The notes under the pieces: generated by a model
What the model saw: the letters and a program-made list of their open reading frames with translations, nothing else
Told to the model about the DNA's origin: nothing
The model's database searches: none
Made by a program: the position numbers and the translations under genes
In this document: positions 18,006 to 26,205 of the stretch, in pieces
Layout: each line of letters opens with the position of its first letter
Numbering within the stretch: the first letter of the stretch is position 1
Source of the DNA: Lachnospiraceae bacterium UBA7205
GTDB lineage: Bacteria > Bacillota > Clostridia > Lachnospirales > Lachnospiraceae
Assembly: GCA_002490665.1 (NCBI GenBank)
Contig: DKUL01000052.1
Coordinates: 7,696 to 71,695 of the forward strand
Length of the DNA stretch: 64,000 nucleotides
Reading direction: 5' to 3'

Positions 18006-18713
18006 CTACCCCGGCATCCTGTCCAAATAAAACCTTATCAGCCCAAACAGCAGCAGATGGACAGGGTAAATCGCATAGAACAAATACTTCATCTGCCTGC
18101 CGCGCTCCCCATTATAAAAGTGAATCGGGATAAACGCGAGCGGTGCCGTAATTTCATATGCAAATGCACAGATTCCTGCAAGGTTGCGAATCCACTCCTT
18201 CATATCCCTCACATAGTAAAACAGAATGATAAAAAGGACACCCTTCCAGTGGTAATCCACATCTGTCACTTCCCCCGCGTATGCCGCCAGAAAAATGACG
18301 GCAGCCCTGAGCACGACATATTTTTCTTCATATTGATACCGGAACCTGTCCAGAACCATCAGGGCACACAGCCCGATGCACAGCGTAAAATACACATTCT
18401 GCCCACGCGGATAGACCACCTTCCCAAAAATCGCCATGTCAAACGGAATCTCTGAAACCAAGGCAAACAGAAAGCAGTTTCTCAGGTACCTTGCCCGGCT
18501 CCTTGTATGAAAAAAGCCCTCCACAAGCAGAAAACAATAAATCGGAAAAGCAATCCTTCCGATTTTTCTCATAATATTGTAAACACCAAAATCGTACCGT
18601 GGCAGCAGCCAGTAAACCGATGCCGCAAAGTGGTCTATCACCATGGTCACGACTGCTATCCACTTGAGTACCGCCGCCGAAATCCCAGACTTCTTCTGTG
18701 CCGCCACATTCAT
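18006..18713 (-). CDS. TraX-family polytopic membrane protein
   Basis: 235 residues with about seven hydrophobic segments. The N-terminal pattern LKWIAVVTMVIDHFAA, followed by RKIGRIAFPIYCFLLVEGFFHT, is the hallmark of the TraX family. TraX was named from F-plasmid pilin acetylation; chromosomal Firmicutes homologues have no assigned function. AGGAGG precedes the ATG at 18713. The gene ends 41 bases before the thioesterase and starts after the secDF terminator, so it may head the traX-thioesterase-recJ unit. Confidence 0.85.
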   Translation of the reverse strand: MNVAAQKKSGISAAVLKWIAVVTMVIDHFAASVYWLLPRYDFGVYNIMRKIGRIAFPIYCFLLVEGFFHTRSRARYLRNCFLFALVSEIPFDMAIFGKVVYPRGQNVYFTLCIGLCALMVLDRFRYQYEEKYVVLRAAVIFLAAYAGEVTDVDYHWKGVLFIILFYYVRDMKEWIRNLAGICAFAYEITAPLAFIPIHFYNGERGRQMKYLFYAIYPVHLLLFGLIRFYLDRMPG

Positions 18714-18748
18714 ACAGCCCCTCCTGCAAACCTGCTTCCCCTATACAA

Positions 18749-18773
18749 ATGGCAGGGCATACCGCCCTGCCAT
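18749..18773 (-). terminator. Hairpin terminator after secDF
   Basis: A 10-bp perfect stem (18749-18758 with 18764-18773), 5-base loop, followed on the minus strand by TTGTATAG. It begins 5 bases after the secDF stop. The T run is short, so efficiency is uncertain. Confidence 0.65.
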
Positions 18774-18777
18774 ACAA

Positions 18778-21015
18778 TTATTTCTTTTTCACCTTTGTTT
18801 TCATCACATACCACAATGCACCCGTAATACATACGGAAGAATACGTACCGCATACAATACCTACCATAAGCGGCAGTGCAAACTCCCTGATTGAGGTAAC
18901 ACCCAGTACATACAGCGCAGCAACCATGATAAATGTCGTCAGTGAAGTAAAGATACTTCTGGAAAGCGTCTGGCTGATACTTCTGTTGACAAGCTCGTCA
19001 AGCGTGTCCTTTTTCAGCATCGAGCCAAGGTTCTCCCTGATACGGTCGAAAATAACGATGGTCGCATTGATGGAATATCCGACAATGGTAAGCATGCAGG
19101 CAATGAACGTACTGCCCACAGAGACCTTTGCAACCGCATAAAACGCAAGAACCACGAGCACGTCATGCAGCAGCGCCGCAACAGAGCTTGCCGCAAACCG
19201 GATATCCTTAAACCGGAACCAGATATAAATCAGCATACAGATTGTCGAGATAATGACAGCGACAACCGCATCACTCTTCATCTCCGAGCTGATGGTGGAA
19301 CTAATCGTCTCAGCCGTGATAAGCTCCTTGTTTACACCAAACTGGTCAACCAGTGCCGTTTCCAGCGCCTGCCGCTCGTCGACATTGAGTTCCCTCGTCT
19401 TAAAGATGACCTCATTGGAACCTGCAACCTTCTGTACCTGAATCGCGCCATCACCCGTCACACTGCTGAATACCGGGACGACATTCGCATCAATTGCCGC
19501 AAGGTCCATATCCTCGTTAAACGTGACATTCGTCGATGTACCGCCTACAAAGTCAAGGCTGTAATTTAGCACCTTTCCTGTCGACGCACTATTGACACCC
19601 ATAAATACAAATCCAAGAACAATCACTGCAATCGAACATGCAAAGAAAATATTTTTCTTTCCGAGAAAATTGACAGTGCTTTTCTCCTTATTCGTTCCAT
19701 AAAACTTGACATCCTTCAGGCCAACCGCAAAAAATGCCCTGAGAATCATCCTTGTCACAAAGAGCGCCGTAAACATGGACAGCACAATACCAAGACCAAG
19801 TGTATATGCAAATCCCTTGACCGTTCCGGAACCCTTGACGCCGAGCACAAAAGCCGCAATCAGCGTTGTCACATTGCCATCAATAATTGCAGAAAGCGCT
19901 TTCTGGAATCCCGTGTCAATTGCGTTCCTGACTGTCTTGCCAGCCGTAAGCTCTTCACGGATACGTGCAAAAATGATAACGTTTGCATCAACTGCCATAC
20001 CAATCGAAAGGATAATACCTGCGATACCCGGAAGTGTCAGGGTAATCTCAAACATATTCAGGCACAATACAATCAGGCACGTATAAATAATCAGTGCAAG
20101 CACAGACGAAAGTCCCGGAATACGGTATACAATAATCATGAACAGCGCAATGATAATCAGACCGATAATGGCTGCCTGCAAGCTTGTATTGACAGCCTCC
20201 TCGCCAAGCTGTGCGCCCACCACATTGGAGCGCAGCTCCTCAAGCTCAAGCTTCAGCCCGCCAATACGAATCTGGCTTGCAAGCTTTTCTGCCTCCTCAA
20301 AGCTTGCCATCCCCGTAATCTGCGCCTTACCGTCCTTGAGTGCCGCCTGCACCCTCGGCACACTGATGAAGTCGCCGTCATAATAGATACCGATGGTCTC
20401 GCCCTTTGAGAATGCCTTTGTTGTGGCATCGGCAAACTTTGTCGTACCCTCACTCGTAAAGGTAAGGTCTACCACAAACTGGCTGTTTCCCAGTTCATCG
20501 CTTGCAGAGCCGCCCTGCGCCGCACTGACATCCGTACCTTCCAGCACAACACCGCCGTCAGCAAGAAGCTCGTCAATCGTCTTGTCCAGGGAATATCCAG
20601 TCGCGCCGGAACCCGTGTAGGAATAATTCTGGTTACCGTCATCATCCGACTGTGCAATAAAGTACAGCGCACCCGGTCTTCCCAGATCCTCAAGAATCGA
20701 ATTGGCATCCGATACACCGGGAATCTCAATATTGATACGGTCAGCGCCTTCCTGATATACCTGTGCCTCCGTGCTGTATACCTCCACTCGTTTCTGCAGC
20801 TTGTAGATGGTGTCACTCATGTCCGCAGCGGAAGGCTCCTCGTCCCCCACTACCTGATAGGTGATGCTCACACCGCCGGCAAGGTCAAGCCCTTGCTTAA
20901 TACCGGATGCGGCACCCGCCTTTTCCGTGCCAATCCCCCAGATTGCCACATATCCCAACGCTACCGTGATAAGCACTGTCAGGATTAACGTAATAATGCC
21001 TTTATTTTTTTTCAT
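18778..21015 (-). CDS. secDF: Fused SecD-SecF protein-export subunit
   Basis: 745 residues. SecD and SecF halves are joined in one chain. The N-terminal helix is followed by GIKQGLDLAGGVSITYQV (SecD motif), a large external domain to about residue 270, then a six-helix block. From about residue 440 the SecF half begins with FLGKKNIFF and the YSLDFVGGTSTNV motif, followed by the second helix block. It uses proton-motive force to complete translocation by SecYEG. Fusion is common in Firmicutes. No yajC is seen next to it. The ATG at 21015 follows AAAGGAG. Confidence 0.96.
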   Translation of the reverse strand: MKKNKGIITLILTVLITVALGYVAIWGIGTEKAGAASGIKQGLDLAGGVSITYQVVGDEEPSAADMSDTIYKLQKRVEVYSTEAQVYQEGADRINIEIPGVSDANSILEDLGRPGALYFIAQSDDDGNQNYSYTGSGATGYSLDKTIDELLADGGVVLEGTDVSAAQGGSASDELGNSQFVVDLTFTSEGTTKFADATTKAFSKGETIGIYYDGDFISVPRVQAALKDGKAQITGMASFEEAEKLASQIRIGGLKLELEELRSNVVGAQLGEEAVNTSLQAAIIGLIIIALFMIIVYRIPGLSSVLALIIYTCLIVLCLNMFEITLTLPGIAGIILSIGMAVDANVIIFARIREELTAGKTVRNAIDTGFQKALSAIIDGNVTTLIAAFVLGVKGSGTVKGFAYTLGLGIVLSMFTALFVTRMILRAFFAVGLKDVKFYGTNKEKSTVNFLGKKNIFFACSIAVIVLGFVFMGVNSASTGKVLNYSLDFVGGTSTNVTFNEDMDLAAIDANVVPVFSSVTGDGAIQVQKVAGSNEVIFKTRELNVDERQALETALVDQFGVNKELITAETISSTISSEMKSDAVVAVIISTICMLIYIWFRFKDIRFAASSVAALLHDVLVVLAFYAVAKVSVGSTFIACMLTIVGYSINATIVIFDRIRENLGSMLKKDTLDELVNRSISQTLSRSIFTSLTTFIMVAALYVLGVTSIREFALPLMVGIVCGTYSSVCITGALWYVMKTKVKKK

Positions 21016-21044
21016 TACCTGTATACTCCTTTACTTTCTTTTGC

Positions 21045-22430
21045 CTATGCCCATGTTTCTTCGGCAAGAGCAGCCTTTATCATGATTGCACATTCAACAC
21101 GTTTCCTCTGAAGCTCACAGCCCAAGTCGTAAGCGTCATTGATGTTTCCATGGAAATTGTAGGAATTTGCCGCACATCCTCCGCTGCAGTAGAATTTTGC
21201 GAAACAGTTCCTGCATTTTTCCTTTGAATATACATTGCATGCCTTGAATTGTTCCCGAATATCTGTATTGGTAATCCCATCGTCCACATTTCCCATCAGG
21301 AACGATTCCTGTCCGACAAACTGGTGGCATGGGTAAAAATCACCCCACGGCGTCACAGCCAGATACTCTGTCCCCGAGCCACATCCCGACAGTCTCTTGT
21401 AGACACATGGCCCGCCTTTCAAGTCTATCATAAAATGAAAGAAATTGAAACCCTTTCCTTCCTTATGCCGCCGGATCATCTCGGCTGCCAGCTTGTCATA
21501 CTCCGCAAGAAGCTCAGGAATGTCCTCGGGAACAAGTGCATAGTCCTCCCCCTCTGGCGCTACAACCGGCTCAACCGAAATCTGCTCAAAGCCCAAATCA
21601 GCCAGATGGCAGACATCTGCCGCAAAGTCCTTATTGAAATGCGTAAACGTCCCGCGCACATAATAATTGGTCTGATTCCTGCTCTCCGCCACCTTTTTAA
21701 ATTTCGGAATCACCAAATCATAACTGCCCTGTCCCCCGGCAAGCGGACGCATTTTGTCGTGGATTTCCTTCCTTCCGTCCACGCTCAGGACGATATTTGC
21801 CATCTCCCTGTTGGCAAAGTCAATGATGTCATCGTTCAGCAGCACACCGTTCGTCGTCAGCGTAAACCGGAACCGCTTGTGGTTCGGCTCCTCAAGGCTC
21901 CTGCCATACGCGACCAAATCCTTCACGACCTGCCAGTTCATCAGCGGTTCCCCGCCAAAAAAATCCACTTCCAGGTTCACGCGGCTGCCTGAGTTTGCCA
22001 CAAGAAAGTCCAGTGCCTTTTTGCCGACCTCATAGCTCATAAGCGCCCTTCTGCCATGGTACTCTCCCTCCTCCGCAAAGCAGTACCTGCACTTGAGGTT
22101 GCAGTCATGCGCTATATGCAGGCAGAGTGCCTTCACGACTGTCTCGCGGTTCCGGAAGGCATCTATACTCTTTTCGTAGATGTCCTCCGCGAAAAGCATC
22201 CCATCCTCTTTCAGTTCATATATCTCATCGACAAGCTCGTCCCATTCTTCCGCCTTATCCGCAAATTCCTTTTTCAATCTATCGAGTACCGTTTCCTTGT
22301 CCGCATTTTCAAGATGGTTCTCAACCATGCAGGCAATCACGTCATAGACAACGTCATCAACAACATGTACAGAACCGCTGTTGACATCTAAGACAATATT
22401 GTATCCATTGTTTTTATACTGGTGTATCAA
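21045..22430 (-). CDS. scfB: SCIFF-peptide radical SAM maturase
   Basis: 461 residues. Radical SAM/SPASM enzyme that installs thioether crosslinks from Cys to alpha carbons in the SCIFF peptide. The N-terminal recognition region begins IHQYKNNGYNIVLDVNSG. The radical-SAM CxxxCxxC motif is CNLKCRYC near 93. The SPASM Cys set lies near the C-terminus (CGSGTEY, CHQF, CNVYSKEKCRNC, CSGGCAAN). A TTG at 22430 is the best start: GGAAGG lies 8 bases upstream and it reproduces the family N-terminus. An ATG at 22451 and one at 22490 are in frame but poorly placed. Its substrate gene scfA is 250 bases upstream. Confidence 0.95.
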   Translation of the reverse strand: MIHQYKNNGYNIVLDVNSGSVHVVDDVVYDVIACMVENHLENADKETVLDRLKKEFADKAEEWDELVDEIYELKEDGMLFAEDIYEKSIDAFRNRETVVKALCLHIAHDCNLKCRYCFAEEGEYHGRRALMSYEVGKKALDFLVANSGSRVNLEVDFFGGEPLMNWQVVKDLVAYGRSLEEPNHKRFRFTLTTNGVLLNDDIIDFANREMANIVLSVDGRKEIHDKMRPLAGGQGSYDLVIPKFKKVAESRNQTNYYVRGTFTHFNKDFAADVCHLADLGFEQISVEPVVAPEGEDYALVPEDIPELLAEYDKLAAEMIRRHKEGKGFNFFHFMIDLKGGPCVYKRLSGCGSGTEYLAVTPWGDFYPCHQFVGQESFLMGNVDDGITNTDIREQFKACNVYSKEKCRNCFAKFYCSGGCAANSYNFHGNINDAYDLGCELQRKRVECAIMIKAALAEETWA

Positions 22431-22495
22431 TTTCTTTTCCTTCCTATCCATATAAACGTATCCGCAGACAATATGGCTTGATGCCTGCAAAAGAG

Positions 22496-22528
22496 AACCG
22501 GCGGCCGAACTGTTCCGGATTCCCGGTT
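22496..22528 (-). terminator. Hairpin upstream of scfB (weak, possible attenuator)
   Basis: AACCGG at 22496-22501 pairs with CCGGTT at 22523-22528, with partial inner pairing. On the minus strand it is followed by CTCTTTTGC. It lies between scfA and the scfB start. On its own it is weak evidence for termination. Confidence 0.3.
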
Positions 22529-22560
22529 ATCCCTCTAACCAAATGATTACACACACATAA

Positions 22561-22592
22561 TAAGCAGCGATTAATGTAAAAACCGCTGCTTA
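22561..22592 (-). terminator. Hairpin between scfA and scfB, possible partial terminator
   Basis: A 9-bp perfect stem TAAGCAGCG (22561-22569) with CGCTGCTTA (22584-22592) and a 14-base loop, followed on the minus strand by TTATGTGTGTGT. It lies about 90 bases after the scfA stop. A leaky terminator here would give more peptide than maturase transcript, an arrangement often seen in ribosomally made, modified peptide operons. That function is inferred. Confidence 0.5.
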
Positions 22593-22680
22593 CTTATAAG
22601 TCTGCTTTATAAGTGTTCTGTTATAAATCTTCTGTTGTGAAATCCTCTGGCATCATGAAATGCCGCCTCTTTATCTATCC

Positions 22681-22824
22681 TTATTTTGCCTGCTCACAGC
22701 TCTGATTTCCAACAGTGCATGATGTCTTACATGCTGACTGGCAGGATGTCTGGCACTCGCCGCATCCACCTTTCTTTACAGACTCTTTATAGTCCCTGGT
22801 CGTTAATGTCTTAATGTGTTTCAT
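22681..22824 (-). CDS. scfA: SCIFF peptide precursor (six cysteines in forty-five residues)
   Basis: 47 residues, too short for many gene finders. The start is ATG 22824 with AAGGAGG at 22833-22839; the stop is TAA at 22681-22683. It begins MKHIKTL, has the core KKGGCGECQTSC, and carries six Cys at residues 21, 24, 28, 32, 36 and 43, matching the SCIFF family, which is nearly universal in Clostridia. The Cys residues are crosslinked by the maturase encoded next. The peptide's biological role is unknown. A weak promoter-like pair upstream is TTTTCG (22901-22906), 17 bases, TATACT (22878-22883). Confidence 0.95.
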   Translation of the reverse strand: MKHIKTLTTRDYKESVKKGGCGECQTSCQSACKTSCTVGNQSCEQAK

Positions 22825-22931
22825 ACCAATTGCCTCCTTAATATGTTATTTTGTTATATGTTGTTTTAGTCTAAAGTAGTATATCACATATTTTCATATC
22901 CGAAAAGTGTTTTTTTGTAAAATGACTTTTT

Positions 22932-23963
22932 TTACATTACTTTCTGGAGGTAAGACGTGTATGCATACAACGGCTGACCATTTAGGACGACCTTTGACCA
23001 CCCATTATTTCCAATACCGGTACGGAATATCATGTCCCCCGGATTTATCGGAACAACAATCGTTGCCGGATTGTCTGTGCTTGGGACAGTCCGCAAATTC
23101 ACCGTTGTTGTGGCAGTCACAACTTCATTGACATCAATATACTGCACATTTGCGGCATTTTCAGCGCTTACCGGAGCTGCCCCGCTCGGGTCTTTCGGCT
23201 CCGCAATCCCGTCATAATTGAAATAGGAGACATTCATATCCACGCTTCCTGGAATTCCGGGAATGACCGCCTTGCTTGTATACTGCCACATCGCCTGCAC
23301 GCCCGCATAGCTGCTTGCCGGCGTAATCGGAAACGGCTCCGCCGGATACTGGGAAACCCAGACCTTGTACTTATTCAGGATGTCCATATTCCAGTCCTTG
23401 CTGTCCGTCATCTCATTTCTCGACGCATAAAACATAGGCGTATATCCTCTTGCCGCTATCGTGTCAAGGAATTTAACGGCAAGTGCCGTCCGCACGTCCT
23501 TTCCAAGCAGATACTGCCTGCTCGAGGTGTTCCTGAATCCCTCGCAGTCAAACGCTACCGGAAACGTAATCTTGTACTTGTCAATGATATTTGCGGTGAA
23601 AATTGCCTCCTCGACTGCCTCTGCCTCATTCACTGCGGCAGAGAAAAAGTATGCGCCAACCTTTAAGCCGACTCTCTGTGCTTCCTGCAGGTTATACCGT
23701 GCATATGGGTCCTCATTCAGGACACCCGTGCTCTGTGTGCGGTAGCCGACCCTGATTATCGCAAACTGTACGCCGGAAGCTGCCACCTGATCCCAGTTTA
23801 TCAGTCCCTGATAACGCGATACGTCAACGCCCAGCGCCGCCTGTGCGACTTCGTTTGGCGCTGCCTGCGCTGTCATCTGCGGAACAAACGCGGATAAAAA
23901 TATGATAAGTGACATCAGTACTGCCTTTACCCTTGCTGCCCTCTTATGTAATATGTTTTTCAT
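22932..23963 (-). CDS. Secreted GH25 lysozyme with C-terminal SH3-like domain
   Basis: 343 residues. The signal peptide spans about 1-35, with a long hydrophobic core ending AQA-A. The GH25 muramidase domain follows (LGVDVSRYQGLINWDQV near 44, FPVAFDCEGF with the catalytic Asp-x-Glu near 140). The last 60 residues (TTVNLRTVPSTDNP...) look like a bacterial SH3 cell-wall-binding domain. It would cleave MurNAc-GlcNAc bonds in peptidoglycan outside the cell. The ATG at 23963 follows GGAGAGGAG; a start 14 codons upstream is less likely. A repeat and a terminator lie in its 306-base upstream gap. Confidence 0.9.
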   Translation of the reverse strand: MKNILHKRAARVKAVLMSLIIFLSAFVPQMTAQAAPNEVAQAALGVDVSRYQGLINWDQVAASGVQFAIIRVGYRTQSTGVLNEDPYARYNLQEAQRVGLKVGAYFFSAAVNEAEAVEEAIFTANIIDKYKITFPVAFDCEGFRNTSSRQYLLGKDVRTALAVKFLDTIAARGYTPMFYASRNEMTDSKDWNMDILNKYKVWVSQYPAEPFPITPASSYAGVQAMWQYTSKAVIPGIPGSVDMNVSYFNYDGIAEPKDPSGAAPVSAENAANVQYIDVNEVVTATTTVNLRTVPSTDNPATIVVPINPGDMIFRTGIGNNGWSKVVLNGQPLYAYTSYLQKVM

Positions 23964-24011
23964 AATACTCCTCTCCTTGTGCTTTGCATAACTATTTTGC
24001 TTCAACCGAAC

Positions 24012-24085
24012 GGGAAAGCTTTATCTTTCCCTGCCCGCCGCGCCGCCGATGGCATGTTTCCCCTGCATTGGCGTGCGCATAAAAA
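24012..24085. repeat. Intergenic palindromic repeat, family 1, copy C (diverged)
   Basis: GGGAAAG/CTTTCCC hairpin (24012-24018 with 24025-24031), then a G+C-rich second palindrome with outer arms CGCCGATGGCA (24044-24054) and TGCATTGGCG (24064-24073), then the tail GTGCGCATAAAAA. The order is the same as at 33091-33179 and 56479-56560. It lies in the gap 23964-24269 upstream of the lysozyme gene. The tail is on the plus strand in all copies. Confidence 0.65.
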
Positions 24086-24086
24086 C

Positions 24087-24128
24087 AGAACTTGTTTGGA
24101 AAATAAGGACGGTTTCCAAACAAGTTCT
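24087..24128 (-). terminator. Long perfect hairpin, terminator after the TIGR04086-like gene
   Basis: A 16-bp perfect stem (24087-24102 with 24113-24128), 10-base loop, followed on the minus strand by GTTTTTATG. It ends transcription from the small membrane-protein gene at 24270-24641. A TATACT (24129-24134 on the minus strand) directly abuts it and could be the -10 of the lysozyme promoter. The rest of the gap, 24135-24269, shows nothing clear. Confidence 0.7.
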
Positions 24129-24269
24129 AGTATAACATAATCCGACAAAAAAGAAAGTTATTTTACAAAATATTTATGTTTCCATATTGTGTTAGGAACT
24201 GGCTTAAAATAGATTACCGATAGTCCGCAGTTTTTTCGATGACCTCACGGCTGTACCCTGTTAACGGAC

Positions 24270-24641
24270 TCACCCGAGCATTCCGCCGAGCATTCCGCTG
24301 CCAAGGCAAATCAAGAGTGTTGTAATACTGGAATTGCTAACCGGCGCAAAGCCCGGATCCGCAAAGATGGATACCGCACAGATAATTGCAAAATATGCCG
24401 CTCCCGCCGCCATGCCCCAGATAAATCTCCTGCTTGCCGCTCCTTTTGAGAAAAAAAGTCCTGCCAAAAGGGAGGAGATACAATAAATTACAATAATGCT
24501 GATATCAACCACATTTTCCCCGAGTGAAAACTTGTACAGCAGCCCTGCCACTGCCAAGAGCAGTGCCCCCGTTATCAGATATGCTGCCATAAGGCACTTA
24601 AACAGTGCAATCAGCCTTTCTGTCCCCCATGTACTTTTCAC
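24270..24641 (-). CDS. Small polytopic membrane protein, TIGR04086-like
   Basis: 123 residues with four hydrophobic helices and a Gly-rich end (LGSGMLGGMLG). Size, topology and location near scfA/scfB match the TIGR04086 family of Clostridia, whose function is unknown. The only in-frame start is the GTG at 24641, 10 bases after GGAGG. Membership is judged from overall pattern and context rather than from a diagnostic motif. It is separated from the lysozyme gene by a terminator and a repeat. Confidence 0.65.
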   Translation of the reverse strand: MKSTWGTERLIALFKCLMAAYLITGALLLAVAGLLYKFSLGENVVDISIIVIYCISSLLAGLFFSKGAASRRFIWGMAAGAAYFAIICAVSIFADPGFAPVSNSSITTLLICLGSGMLGGMLG

Positions 24642-24707
24642 GCCATTCTACCTCCATTTTTCACATTAAAATATCCAAGTGTTTATGAATGTTTTTTTCA
24701 CATTATC

Positions 24708-24736
24708 TTGTATTATTTCATTAACACTGTTATAAT
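24708..24736 (+). promoter_or_regulatory. Sigma-A-type promoter for the CBS-domain membrane protein
   Basis: TTGTAT (24708-24713), a 17-base spacer, then a perfect TATAAT (24731-24736). The expected transcript start is near 24743, about 80 bases before the gene. It fits the only large plus-strand gene in this part of the window. Confidence 0.7.
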
Positions 24737-24825
24737 CTATGCTGATACATTTAATAATATGCGCTGCCAGGTTGTCGTTTTATCGCCGGCAGCCCATATA
24801 ACCATTTTAAAAAGGAGTGATTTTT

Positions 24826-26139
24826 TTGGATACCCCTGGTGCCATACAACTTGTAATTCTTGTAGTGCTTATAGTACTGTCAGCTTTCTTTTCGTCAGCG
24901 GAGACTGCACTCACCACACTGAGCGATGTGAAGGTGCGTGCCATGGTGGACGCCAATCCCACCGGACGCGTTCTCACGCTTCAAAAAATTCTGGATAACA
25001 GGAGTAAACTTATCAGTGCGATTCTAATCGGAAACAATGTCGTGAATATCAGTGCCTCCTCTCTCATGACTTCACTTGTCATACGTATCTGGGGAAATGC
25101 CGCTGTCGGTATCGGTACCGGCATACTGACACTGGTAGTCCTTATTTTTGGCGAAATTGTTCCCAAGACATGGGCCATGTGCAACAACGAAAAATTGTCC
25201 CTTGCCTATGCCAGAGTCATTTATTTCCTTATGCAGCTGCTGACTCCCATTATCTTTATCATCGACAAGATTTCAGGATTTTTCCTCGGCATTATGCATA
25301 TTGACTCATCGGCGCGTGTCGCGATGACGGAAACCGAACTCAAGACATACGTGGATGTGAGCCATGAGGACGGTGTGATTGAACAGGAAGAAAAAAAGCT
25401 TATCTACAATGTGTTCGAGTTTGGCGACTCTGTGGCAAAGGACATCATGATACCGCGTATTGACATGACTACGATAGATGTCAATGCCACCTATGACGAG
25501 TTATTGTCCCTGTTCCGGGAATCAATGTACACCCGTATTCCCGTCTACGAAAATGACACGGACAACATTATCGGTATCGTGATCGTAAAAGACTTCCTTC
25601 TGGTCGAGGACAGGGAACATTTCAAGATCCAGGACATTATGCGCGAAGGGTATTATACCTATGAATATAAAAAGACTGCCGACTTGCTTTTGGAAATGCG
25701 GCTGAGCACCACCAATATCTCCCTTGTGCTGAATGAGTACGGTGCAACAGTCGGAATGATTACCATCGAGGATTTGCTTGAGGAAATTGTAGGTGAAATC
25801 CGGGATGAATTTGATGCCGACGAGGAGGAACTGTTGAAAAAAATTGACGACAATGCATACGAAGTCGGCGGAAGCATGAAGCTTGACGATATCAATGATG
25901 TGCTCGACACAAAATTTGACTCTGAGGACTATGATTCCATCGGCGGCATCATGATTGAGCTTTTAGACCGCTTTCCAGCCGAGGGCGAGTCTGTCACAAC
26001 GGATAACGGCATCACGCTCACTGCAAAAAGTGTGGATAACAACCGCATTGAAACTGTCGTAATCCTCCTGCCCGAACCAGAAACCCCGCCGGAAGAAGAC
26101 GCTGTTAAACCGGATTCCGAGGATGAACAGCAGCAATAA
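24826..26139 (+). CDS. CBS-domain/CorC membrane protein (hemolysin-like, CNNM/DUF21 family)
   Basis: 437 residues. N-terminal DUF21 domain with three to four membrane helices (to about 180), a pair of CBS domains (about 200-320; DIMIPRIDMTTIDV, then RIPVYENDTDNIIGIVIVKD), and a C-terminal CorC_HlyC domain ending in an acidic tail. Family members are implicated in magnesium/cobalt efflux; the hemolysin name is historical. The start is taken as TTG 24826, 8 bases after AAAGGAG. A GTG at 24817 overlaps the ribosome binding site and is unlikely. It has its own promoter and a terminator right after it. Confidence 0.9.
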   Translation: MDTPGAIQLVILVVLIVLSAFFSSAETALTTLSDVKVRAMVDANPTGRVLTLQKILDNRSKLISAILIGNNVVNISASSLMTSLVIRIWGNAAVGIGTGILTLVVLIFGEIVPKTWAMCNNEKLSLAYARVIYFLMQLLTPIIFIIDKISGFFLGIMHIDSSARVAMTETELKTYVDVSHEDGVIEQEEKKLIYNVFEFGDSVAKDIMIPRIDMTTIDVNATYDELLSLFRESMYTRIPVYENDTDNIIGIVIVKDFLLVEDREHFKIQDIMREGYYTYEYKKTADLLLEMRLSTTNISLVLNEYGATVGMITIEDLLEEIVGEIRDEFDADEEELLKKIDDNAYEVGGSMKLDDINDVLDTKFDSEDYDSIGGIMIELLDRFPAEGESVTTDNGITLTAKSVDNNRIETVVILLPEPETPPEEDAVKPDSEDEQQQ

Positions 26140-26150
26140 CTACAGCATAC

Positions 26151-26179
26151 TTCCTCTGCATGGGGCTGTGCATAAAAAA
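26151..26179. repeat. Family 1 repeat, right-end fragment (copy E)
   Basis: The sequence TTCCTCTGCATGGGGC plus TGTGCATAAAAA closely matches the right end of copy C (24058-24085) and ends in the same tail as the other copies. The first hairpin of the family is absent. It abuts the terminator at 26174-26205. Confidence 0.5.
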
Positions 26180-26205
26180 TTGAGTGCTTTCGCACTCAAT
26201 TTTTT
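26174..26205. terminator. Bidirectional terminator between convergent genes
   Basis: A 14-bp perfect stem AAAAAATTGAGTGC (26174-26187) with GCACTCAATTTTTT (26192-26205), loop TTTC. It has A and T runs on both sides, so it can stop both the plus-strand CBS gene and the minus-strand gene, whose stop codon it overlaps. Confidence 0.9.
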
